Source: Acetothermia bacterium UBA7521 (GTDB taxonomy: Bacteria; Bipolaricaulota; Bipolaricaulia; Bipolaricaulales; Bipolaricaulaceae). From it: a DNA stretch of 35,521 bases. Location of the stretch: contig DLNB01000017.1 in assembly GCA_002479455.1 (NCBI GenBank), forward strand, positions 1-35,521. Direction: 5' to 3'. Below the pieces are notes generated by a model that was given only the letters and a program-made list of their open reading frames with translations, searched no databases and was not told the DNA's origin. Position numbers and translations under genes: made by a program. This document shows, in pieces, positions 13,959 to 21,529 of the stretch (its first letter is position 1; every line of letters starts with the position of its first letter).

Positions 13959-15380
13959 ATGAGAAGAACTACAGGGCGACTGCGATCAGTCTCTTTTCGC
14001 GTACGCCGTTGGGCTCTTGGGTTTGCTATGGTCGTGCTCCTCGGCCTTAGGTTGGGGATGCCGGCTCTGGCTTCACAGGGCACGCATGTTCTCACGCTGC
14101 GCGATGCCCTGGAGATCGCGCTGTCTGCACATCCCGATGTGGTCCAAGCGGCGTACGACCTCCGTAAGGCCGAGCTCAATCTTGTCGGTGTGCGAGCCCA
14201 GGTCACCCTGCCAAGCATCCAAGTCGATCTTCGGCCGTTCACCTTGGCCGAGGGGGAGAGTTTCCCCGGTACCACACAGGGATCGATCGGCTTCAGCTTG
14301 GGCCTCACCACGGGCACAAGCCTCGGCCTTGAGCTGAGCCCACGCTACAACTGGGATGCGGAGGAGTTCAGCTTTTCGTGGAAAGTATCTCTCTCGCAGC
14401 GCTACGATCCGGCACGGCCCATTCCCTCGGAAGCCAGGGCCCTCACCGACGCCGAGGCGAAGGTGGCCAGCGGTCGGCTTACGCTCGCGCAGGCGAGGGA
14501 GAATGTGCTGCTCTCCCTCGTGCAGAGCTACGGGAATCTCCTCTCCTCCGAGGTGACCGTTGCCGATGCCCAGCGAAGCCTGGCCCGCGCCCGAGACGCA
14601 CTGGCCGCCGTCGGGGCGGACGTGGCCGCTGGCCAGGCAGGGCAGCTCCAACTCCTTGAAGCGGAGATCGCCCTCCGCGACGCTGAAATCACTGTTCGGA
14701 AGCGCAGTGCAGCGCACACCTCCGCGTTCGAGGAGTTCGCCCGCAGTGTGGGCCTCAACGGGCCGATGGAGTTGCAGCGGACGGGCAACATCTCTGAAGA
14801 ATTGCTCCAGCGTGTTGATGAGTTGCTGGCCCGGGCGATCCCGCGCGAGGCCTTGGCGATGGCCAGTGCGGTGCGAGCCGCCAGCGACGCGGTGACGACG
14901 GCTGAGGAGAAGCTATGGGCCGTCCAAGCTGCGGGTTGGCCGGTGCCATCGGCCAGTCTGACGTGGAGTGAAGGAGGCTGGCGTGTGGGGTTCTCCCTGT
15001 CGCTTTCTCTGTTCGCGCCCGACCGACGTGCGCAGAAGGACATCGCGCAGGCAGAACTTGAGCTCGCCCGGGACCGGCTGGCGTCGGCGTGGCAGGATGC
15101 CGAGCGCTCGATCTTGCAGGCGAAATCAGCTCTCGAGGAAGCGTGCGAGGCCGTAGCCATCATGGGCTTGGAGCGGGAGAAGCTCATCCTCGAGCGGGCC
15201 GCGGCCGAGCTCCGGCAAGGGGCGGGGTTGATCGGTCCCGCCGACTGGGAAGCCTTCGTGCTTAGGGAGGAGCGGTTTGAAGCGGATTACGAGCAGCGCT
15301 TGTTCAGCCTGCTCCAGGCGTACTTGCGCTACCAGCGGGCCCTGGGGCTCGAGCTGGACTGGGAGGGGATGATCCGATGA
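13959..15380 (+). CDS. TolC-family outer membrane efflux protein
   Basis: 473 residues. The N-terminus has a charged n-region and signal peptide ending near GMPALASQG. The typical TolC opening is LTLRDALEIALSAHPDVVQAAYDL. Long helical coiled-coil stretches rich in Ala, Glu and Arg follow (about 190-270 and 365-440), in two structural repeats. ATG 13959 is preferred because GAGGAG lies 10 nt upstream and it gives a proper signal peptide; ATG 13923 would add a charged tail. It forms the outer membrane channel of the exporter encoded by the next three genes. The stop overlaps the adaptor ATG (ATGA). The presence of this gene implies an outer membrane. Confidence 0.92.
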   Translation: MRRTTGRLRSVSFRVRRWALGFAMVVLLGLRLGMPALASQGTHVLTLRDALEIALSAHPDVVQAAYDLRKAELNLVGVRAQVTLPSIQVDLRPFTLAEGESFPGTTQGSIGFSLGLTTGTSLGLELSPRYNWDAEEFSFSWKVSLSQRYDPARPIPSEARALTDAEAKVASGRLTLAQARENVLLSLVQSYGNLLSSEVTVADAQRSLARARDALAAVGADVAAGQAGQLQLLEAEIALRDAEITVRKRSAAHTSAFEEFARSVGLNGPMELQRTGNISEELLQRVDELLARAIPREALAMASAVRAASDAVTTAEEKLWAVQAAGWPVPSASLTWSEGGWRVGFSLSLSLFAPDRRAQKDIAQAELELARDRLASAWQDAERSILQAKSALEEACEAVAIMGLEREKLILERAAAELRQGAGLIGPADWEAFVLREERFEADYEQRLFSLLQAYLRYQRALGLELDWEGMIR

Positions 15381-16606
15381 AGAAGCGCGTGTGGTTCGGC
15401 GTGACGCTGGTCCTGTTGCTGGGCCTCGCCGGAGGGTTGTACGCCTGGCAGCCGTGGCGCGGGACAGAAGCGACCACGGGAGCCACGGGCCTGGGAGCGA
15501 CGTACGTGGTCGATCGTGGGAACCTGTCCCGTTCTCTAACGGCGTACGGCGAGGTCCAGCCTAGGGATGAGGCCACGTTTACGTTCGCCGAGGCCAAGCT
15601 CAAGTCGCTGCACGTCAAACTGGGGGACACGGTACGGGCGGGGGATGTGCTGGCCGTACTCGACTCCACGCAGGAGGAGTTGGCGCTGGCTCGCGCCGAG
15701 CGTGCCCTGGCCCAAGCGCGGGCGGACGGTGTACCGACGACAATCCGAGAGCGCGAGCTTGAGCACGACCTGGCTCGGGCCAGCTTCGAGGAGACCACGG
15801 TCCGAGCCCCGTTCGGCGGGATCGTCGTCGAAGCCGGCCGGACAACAGGAACCACTGTGGGGCAGTATCGGATCGTCGTGCTCGACCGGGGCGAGCTTTT
15901 GGTGAAGATCTCCCTCTCGGAGACGGACGTGGGTCAGATACGCGTCGGGCAGCGGGCATCGGTCACCCTGGACGCGGTGCAGGGGAGTTCGTGGCTGGCG
16001 GAGATCGTAGAGGTGGGGCTGCGGGCTACCCAGGCTTCGGGCTTCGGAGGAGGGCGGGTGGTGTCGGCCACGGCGCGGCTTCTGCAACCGGATGAGAGGA
16101 TCCTCCCCGGGTTTTCCGCCCGGGTCGAGGTGGTCGTCGCTGAGGCGCGCAACGTGCTGCGGGTTCCCATCGAGGCCCTGGTTCAGTATGCGGCGCCTTC
16201 CGTGGTCGGTCAGGAGCAGACGGCTTCAGAGGAGAGAGGGGAAGAGGGTTCGCGCCCGCCCGGGGCAGTCACCGGCGTGAGGGAATCCGGCGCGGCAGAG
16301 GTGCGCACGGAACCGCTGGCGCAGCGCCCGACCCAGATCTCCGAAAGAGATACCAGCTCCCGTGTGTCGGACGGAACGGCTACGACCCAGTCTGTGGCTA
16401 CATCCCGGAACTGGGCCGTGTACGTGATCGAGAAGGGCGAGCCCGGTCTGCGGCCGGTGGAGATCGGGCTGACGACGGCCCAGTACGCCGAAGTCCGGGG
16501 GGGACTTTCTGAAGGGGACGTGATCGTCCGTTACCCCACCTCGACGCGAACCAGCAGCGCCGGGGCGACGCAGCGCAACGTCACCCTGCCCGACATTTTC
16601 CGCTAG
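15377..16606 (+). CDS. MacA/HlyD-like periplasmic adaptor
   Basis: 409 residues. An N-terminal membrane anchor (MKKRVWFGVTLVLLLGLAGG) precedes the first half of a lipoyl domain (LKSLHVKLGDTVRAGDVLAVLDS), a very short helical hairpin (about 100-130), the second lipoyl half (TTVRAPFGGIVVEAGRTTG), a beta-barrel domain (SLSETDVGQIRVGQRASVTLDAV) and a membrane-proximal domain. The hairpin is much shorter than in E. coli MacA. An unusual stretch of about 65 Ser/Thr/Glu/Arg/Gly-rich residues (about 275-340) interrupts the last domain between ALVQYA and WAVYVIEKGEPGLRPVEIG. It links the inner-membrane MacB pair to TolC. Confidence 0.92.
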   Translation: MKKRVWFGVTLVLLLGLAGGLYAWQPWRGTEATTGATGLGATYVVDRGNLSRSLTAYGEVQPRDEATFTFAEAKLKSLHVKLGDTVRAGDVLAVLDSTQEELALARAERALAQARADGVPTTIRERELEHDLARASFEETTVRAPFGGIVVEAGRTTGTTVGQYRIVVLDRGELLVKISLSETDVGQIRVGQRASVTLDAVQGSSWLAEIVEVGLRATQASGFGGGRVVSATARLLQPDERILPGFSARVEVVVAEARNVLRVPIEALVQYAAPSVVGQEQTASEERGEEGSRPPGAVTGVRESGAAEVRTEPLAQRPTQISERDTSSRVSDGTATTQSVATSRNWAVYVIEKGEPGLRPVEIGLTTAQYAEVRGGLSEGDVIVRYPTSTRTSSAGATQRNVTLPDIFR

Positions 16607-16608
16607 CC

Positions 16609-17295
16609 ATGGAAGACCTCGTTCGTGTCGAGGGGGCAACCAAGGTTTACCGCCTCGGGGAAATCGACGTGTGGGCGCTGCGTGGCGTGGACCTGGCCAT
16701 CCACCAGGGCGAGTTTGTGGCGCTCACAGGGCCGTCTGGGTCGGGAAAGTCCACGCTGCTCCACCTGATGGGCGGGCTTCACCGTCCCTCGGCGGGACGG
16801 GTGTTGCTCGAGGGCAAGGACATCTCTTGCCTTTCGCGGGCCGAGCTGGCGCGCTTGCGTGGGCGGAAGGTGGGATTTGTGTTTCAGCAGTTCCACCTCT
16901 TGCCCCGGGCAAGCGCTCTGGCCAACGTGGAGCTGCCGCTGATGTATGCGGGGATCCCGCGAAAGACGCGGCGGGAACGTGCCCTGGCGTGTTTGGACAA
17001 GGTGGGTCTCGCGCTGCGCGCCCGTCACAGGCCCGGTCAGCTCTCCGGCGGGGAATGCCAGCGTGTAGCCATTGCCCGTGCCCTGGCCTGCGATCCACCG
17101 CTGCTCCTTGCCGATGAACCGACGGGGAGCTTGGACACGCGCACGGGACGAGAGATCCTGGGGATCTTCCGCGTCCTGGTTGCCGGAGGAAAGACGGTGG
17201 TCGTCGTGACCCACGAGCCCTACGTTGCCTCGTTCGCGGCGCAGCAGGTGCGGCTGCTCGACGGACGACTGGAGGACGGCGATGGGACTGGGTGA
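16609..17295 (+). CDS. MacB/LolD-type ABC transporter ATPase
   Basis: 228 residues. Walker A is GPSGSGKST, the Q-loop is in FVFQQFHLLP, the signature is LSGGECQR, Walker B is LLLADEPTGS with its catalytic Glu, and the switch His is in VVTHEP. All key residues are intact. It powers the MacB-type mechanotransmission exporter. It starts 2 nt after the adaptor stop and overlaps the permease gene by 14 nt. The ATPase and permease are separate chains, unlike E. coli MacB, where they are fused. Confidence 0.96.
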   Translation: MEDLVRVEGATKVYRLGEIDVWALRGVDLAIHQGEFVALTGPSGSGKSTLLHLMGGLHRPSAGRVLLEGKDISCLSRAELARLRGRKVGFVFQQFHLLPRASALANVELPLMYAGIPRKTRRERALACLDKVGLALRARHRPGQLSGGECQRVAIARALACDPPLLLADEPTGSLDTRTGREILGIFRVLVAGGKTVVVVTHEPYVASFAAQQVRLLDGRLEDGDGTG

Positions 17296-18553
17296 GCGGA
17301 TCTTCGCGGGACTTTCGGCGTTGTGGACACACAAGCTGCGCACGGGACTCTCGGTGCTCGGCGTGGTGATCGGTGTGGCCGCGTTGGTGGCGATCGTGTC
17401 CATGATCGAAGGCGCGACCGCGGAGATCAGCGGTCAGATCGTCGGTTTGGGAGCACGAACGATCACGGTGAACCTCTATCCCACACGGGTGATCCAGCCC
17501 GGCCAAGGGGCGGGGTTCCTCGCCGAGCAGATCTCGGACGAACTCCGGGCCGCTTCGGCGGTGGCGGAGGCGGTGCCGATCAGCACTGCCTCAGGGGAGG
17601 TGCAAGTGGGGTTCAACCAGATCTCGCCCCTCCGCGTCGTCGGCACGACCCCGGAGTACGCATGGCTGTTCGAGTTCTGGCCGGCCGAGGGGCGGTTCCT
17701 GCACCCCTTGGATGAGGGGAAGTCGGTGGTGGTGCTGGGGTCGCGGCTCGCAACGGATCTCCTCGGCCCCGGGGACCACGTGGGAAAGGACCTCGTCGTC
17801 AATCTGCAGAACGAGACGCTGATATTGCGCGTGGTGGGGGTCATGAACCCACGCGGCACGGTCGGGACCTACGATGTCGACGGACAAGCCTACGTGCCCA
17901 TTTCACTTCTGCAAGAGATCTCCGGCAACCGGTATTTCAGCACCTACATCGTGCAAGCGGTCGGCGAGGGTCAGGTGGACGAGGCCGTGAGCCAGATCGA
18001 GGCGCTCCTGGACCAGAAGTTCGCTGCTCTGAGCCAGACGACGAATACCGCCATGAGGGCGATCACAGCGATGCCCGGAGGGGCGGCTCGCACCACAACG
18101 CAGCTCGTCCCCTATACCGTGCAGGTCCAGAAAGAGCTGATTCAGGCGTTCGAGGAATCCACCCGCACGATGATGCTCATTCTGGGGGGGATCGCCGCCA
18201 TCTCTCTCCTCGTGGGAGGGATCGGGATCATGAACATCATGCTTGTGGCGGTGGTGGAGCGGACACGCGAGGTCGGGATCCGCATGGCCACCGGCGCGCG
18301 TCCGGGGGACATCCTGGGGCAGTTCCTGTTTGAGGCAGTCTTGGTGTGCGTGGTGGGAGGGCTGCTCGGGCTCGTCGTGGGGTGGCTCGCGGGAGCGGTG
18401 GGGGCGAGGATCGGGGAGTGGCCCTTCGTCTTTTCTCTATTACCCCCCGTGATCGCGTTCGCCTTCTCCCTGTTGATCGGGGTGGTGTTCGGGATCTACC
18501 CCGCGATTCGCGCTTCGCACCTCGATCCGGTGGAGGCACTGCGGCACGAGTAG
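17282..18553 (+). CDS. MacB-like ABC transporter permease
   Basis: 423 residues. It has an N-terminal TM helix (LGVVIGVAALVAIVSMIEG), a large periplasmic MacB_PCD domain (about 45-270), then three C-terminal TM helices of the FtsX type, including GGIGIMNIMLVAVVERTREVGIRMATGA, a hallmark of this family, and the ending YPAIRASHLDPVEALRHE. ATG 17282 gives the usual MGLGERI-type cytoplasmic start. It completes a tripartite TolC-adaptor-MacB exporter that could handle drugs, lipoproteins or peptides; the substrate is not evident. Confidence 0.95.
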   Translation: MGLGERIFAGLSALWTHKLRTGLSVLGVVIGVAALVAIVSMIEGATAEISGQIVGLGARTITVNLYPTRVIQPGQGAGFLAEQISDELRAASAVAEAVPISTASGEVQVGFNQISPLRVVGTTPEYAWLFEFWPAEGRFLHPLDEGKSVVVLGSRLATDLLGPGDHVGKDLVVNLQNETLILRVVGVMNPRGTVGTYDVDGQAYVPISLLQEISGNRYFSTYIVQAVGEGQVDEAVSQIEALLDQKFAALSQTTNTAMRAITAMPGGAARTTTQLVPYTVQVQKELIQAFEESTRTMMLILGGIAAISLLVGGIGIMNIMLVAVVERTREVGIRMATGARPGDILGQFLFEAVLVCVVGGLLGLVVGWLAGAVGARIGEWPFVFSLLPPVIAFAFSLLIGVVFGIYPAIRASHLDPVEALRHE

Positions 18554-18605
18554 TGGGGCTTTGATCACGTCCTGATCGAACCTCTGGCGGGGAGCGCGGC
18601 ACGAG

Positions 18606-18611
18606 TATACT
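18606..18611 (+). promoter_or_regulatory. possible -10 element of mutS
   Basis: TATACT ends 9 nt before the mutS ATG. No good -35 lies 16-18 nt upstream. The predicted start at about 18618 would give a leaderless or nearly leaderless mRNA, and there is no Shine-Dalgarno sequence. Confidence 0.35.
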
Positions 18612-18620
18612 CGCCCCGGC

Positions 18621-21110
18621 ATGGAGCAGACCCCGGTGATGCGGCAGTACCGCGAGCTCAAGGCGCGCCACCCGGACGCGATCCTGTTCTTCCAGCTCGG
18701 CGACTTCTACGAGACGTTCTTCGACGATGCCGAGGTCGTGGCCCGCGAGCTGGAGATCGTCCTCACGAGCCGCGACGGGGTCCCGATGGCCGGGGTTCCG
18801 GTGCGCAAAGCAGACCTTTACGTGCAGCGCCTTCTCCGCAAGGGGTACAAGGTCGCACTGGGTCCGCAGCTGGAACGGCCCGGTCAAGGGAAGCGTCTTC
18901 TCAAGCGCGGCGTGACCCGTGTTCTCACCCCGGGGACGGTGATCGAAGAGGGAGCCCTCGAGGGGGGAACAGACGTGCTGTTGGCCGCGGTGTGGCCGGA
19001 CGGGGAACGGGTTGGCGTGGCGTGGACGGAGGCGGCGTCGGGCGAGTTCTGGGCTGAGGAGATCCCGCTCTCTGAGTTTGGGTCCCTCGTGGCACGGCTG
19101 CCCGTGGCCGAGTGGGTCTTCCCCCAGGGCTGGCGTTCCCCGGTCGAGCTGGTGGGTGCGGGCACGGAGCGGCCGGCGGTTGAGTTCAGCTCCGAGACCC
19201 TCAAGGCACGTTTCCCCAACGCGCTGCGGGGGGCTCCGCTCGCGGCGTGTGCAGCGGGTGCGCTCGTCTCCTACCTCGCGGTCACGGTGGGGGATCTCGC
19301 CCACCTGAGACCTCCGGCGCGCGCTGAGGAAGAGGCGCTCGTCCTCGACGCGTTCACCCAGCGATCGCTCGAACTGCTGAACCCGCTCCGCTCCGAAGGT
19401 GTGGTCACGCTGTTTTCCGTGCTCGACCAGACGAAGACGGCGATGGGGCGGCGGCTCCTCCGGCGGTGGATCCTCGCTCCTTTCGCGCGTCGTCCGGCGA
19501 TCGAGCGGCGCCTGGACGGTGTAGAGGTCCTTCGCCAGTCGGGTACAGAAGGCGAGCTTGCCCGAATGCTCGGCTCGTGCTGCGACCTCCCCCGCCTCCT
19601 CGGCCGGGCAGTGACCGGCGGGCTGTCTCCTGGGGATCTTCTTTCTCTGGCCCGCACCCTCGACGCCGCAAGCGAGATCGCCCGGCACCTGCGTGGTCTT
19701 CCTGCACCCGTGCCTGAGCAGGTGGTGGGCCTCGCCGACGCGCTGGCGGGGGTTCCCGCTGAGCTCGGCCAGGGCGTGCGCCGCGCGATCGCCGACCCTC
19801 CTCCCCCGACGCTGGACCAAGGAGCTGTTATCCAGGTAGGGTACAACCCCACGCTTGACGGTCTGCGTCGGGAGGCAGAGCAGTTGAGAGAAGCGATCGC
19901 GAGGCTCGAGGCCGAGGAGAAGGGGCGTACCGGCATTCCCAGCCTCAAGGTTGGCTACAACCGAGTGTTTGGGTACTACTTCGAGGTCACCCGCTCGCAC
20001 CTGGCGAAGGTCCCCACCGACTGGAGGAGGAGGCAGTCGCTCACCGGCGGCGAGAGGTTCACCTCAGCCGAGCTTGCGTCGCTGGCCGACCGACTGGCCG
20101 AGGTTGAGGAGGGGAGCGCGAAGCTCGAGCGGGAGCTGTTCTCCGCTTTATGCCACCAGGTGGAGGAGGCGATCGGGGACCTGGGCACGGTGGGGGAGGC
20201 GCTGGCGGAATTGGACGCTCTGCGTTCGCTGGCCGAGGTCGCCCGCCGCAAGGGGTACGTCCGACCTCGATTCACGGATCAAGCCGTGGTTCGGATCCGC
20301 GAGGGACGGCACCCTATGGTGGAAGAGGTCAAGCAGTTCGTGCCGAACGACCTCGAGTTGGGCGAAGGGGCTCACCTCGCCGTCGTCACCGGGCCGAACA
20401 TGGCCGGGAAGTCCGTGTTCCTGCGGCAAACGGCGCTCATCGCCCTGATGGCCCAGATGGGGTCGTTCGTTCCGGCGAAAGAGGCGGCGCTCCCCGTGTT
20501 CGATCGGATCTACGCCCGAGTTGGGGCGTCCGACGCCCTGACGGGTGGCCTGTCCACGTTCATGGCTGAGATGACGGAGGCGGCGGTGATTCTCACCGGA
20601 GCTACGCCGAAGTCGCTCGTGATCCTCGACGAGCTGGGACGGGGGACGAGCACCCACGACGGCATGGCCCTTGCCCGGGCGATCGCCCGCCATCTTGCCG
20701 AGCGGGTAGAGTGCAAGACCCTGTTCGCGACCCACTACCGGGAACTGGCCCGCCTTGCGGACGAGGCAGCCGGGGTCGTGAACCTCCACGCCGCGGCCCG
20801 GGAGTGGAAGGAAGAGGTCGTTTTCCTGTATCGCATCCTTCCCGGTGTGGCGGAGCGAAGCTACGGTGTACACGTCGCCCGGCTGGCGCAGCTTCCCGAG
20901 GCGGTCCTCGTTGAAGCCCAACGAGCATTGGACGAGACCGAAAGAGTGGCGTCCGTCACGTCTGACCCTCGTGGGGAACAGCTTTCCCTCTTCTCTTCTG
21001 GCGATGATCCTGTGCTGCGCGAGTTGCGAGCGGTTGACCCTAATCGTCTGACCCCGCTCGAAGCCCTCGACCTCCTCTACCGGCTCAAGGAGATCGCGCG
21101 GCAGCGCTGA
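18621..21110 (+). CDS. mutS: DNA mismatch repair protein MutS
   Basis: 829 residues, slightly shorter than the 853 of E. coli. It recognises mismatches and short loops as a dimer and uses ATP to signal repair. The mismatch-wedge motif is GDFYETFFDDA (Phe-x-Glu, about residues 33-36). The connector and lever domains follow. The ATPase has Walker A GPNMAGKS (591-598), STFMAEMTE, Walker B LVILDELGRGTSTHDG and the switch region FATHYREL. The C-terminal part ends in PLEALDLLYRLKEIARQR. It stands alone after the efflux operon with its own possible -10 box; mutL is not in the window. Confidence 0.98.
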   Translation: MEQTPVMRQYRELKARHPDAILFFQLGDFYETFFDDAEVVARELEIVLTSRDGVPMAGVPVRKADLYVQRLLRKGYKVALGPQLERPGQGKRLLKRGVTRVLTPGTVIEEGALEGGTDVLLAAVWPDGERVGVAWTEAASGEFWAEEIPLSEFGSLVARLPVAEWVFPQGWRSPVELVGAGTERPAVEFSSETLKARFPNALRGAPLAACAAGALVSYLAVTVGDLAHLRPPARAEEEALVLDAFTQRSLELLNPLRSEGVVTLFSVLDQTKTAMGRRLLRRWILAPFARRPAIERRLDGVEVLRQSGTEGELARMLGSCCDLPRLLGRAVTGGLSPGDLLSLARTLDAASEIARHLRGLPAPVPEQVVGLADALAGVPAELGQGVRRAIADPPPPTLDQGAVIQVGYNPTLDGLRREAEQLREAIARLEAEEKGRTGIPSLKVGYNRVFGYYFEVTRSHLAKVPTDWRRRQSLTGGERFTSAELASLADRLAEVEEGSAKLERELFSALCHQVEEAIGDLGTVGEALAELDALRSLAEVARRKGYVRPRFTDQAVVRIREGRHPMVEEVKQFVPNDLELGEGAHLAVVTGPNMAGKSVFLRQTALIALMAQMGSFVPAKEAALPVFDRIYARVGASDALTGGLSTFMAEMTEAAVILTGATPKSLVILDELGRGTSTHDGMALARAIARHLAERVECKTLFATHYRELARLADEAAGVVNLHAAAREWKEEVVFLYRILPGVAERSYGVHVARLAQLPEAVLVEAQRALDETERVASVTSDPRGEQLSLFSSGDDPVLRELRAVDPNRLTPLEALDLLYRLKEIARQR

Positions 21111-21529
21111 GTGCAGCGAAAACCGCTTTCATCTTCTGCAGGGCCATCCTTCCTGGCCAGCGTGGCGACTGGCGTGGCCGAGCAGAAGCCGGCAGTCCGG
21201 AGGCCGTCGTTCCGCCACCTGCCCGTAGGGTTGTGTCTCCGTCACTCGCTGGACACAGCCTGAACTCCGAGCTGATTCGATGTACCCCAGTTCGCTGGGG
21301 TGCCAGAGGTTGAAGCTGCGCAGGAGAGAGGGGACCCCCGGCGGACCGAGGCAGTCAGGCGTGTGCCAGTGCCCCGTCGCTCACGGGCGAGTTGGCTGGG
21401 GCGATGCTTCTCGGGATTTGAAGACGCCATGCCTGGCCACGGAATCGGTCTCCACAGGTTTGCCATAGGCGTGACACCAGTTGCCCGCCCTCTCGTTCCT
21501 ATCATTGCGCCTCTTGGAGGTGAGGAGAT
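21111..21529. other. non-coding gap with stable hairpins between mutS and beta-helix gene
   Basis: 419 nt without a convincing gene. Short frames here have Ser/Arg/Pro-rich, low-information translations and no ribosome-binding sites. A perfect hairpin ACCCCAG-TTCG-CTGGGGT lies at 21284-21301, with a weaker GTGTC/GACAC stem near 21233-21256. Neither is followed by a T-tract. A TATCAT at 21500-21505 could be a -10 box for the next gene, but no matching -35 is seen. Confidence 0.45.

Noticed and set aside
18237..20000. 587-codon minus-strand frame opposite macB and mutS
   Set aside because: It is the antisense shadow of high-GC genes; the plus strand encodes unmistakable MutS and MacB motifs.
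21242..21505. 87-codon minus-strand frame in the mutS to beta-helix gap
   Set aside because: No ribosome-binding site, low-complexity Ser/Arg/Pro composition and no recognised domain.
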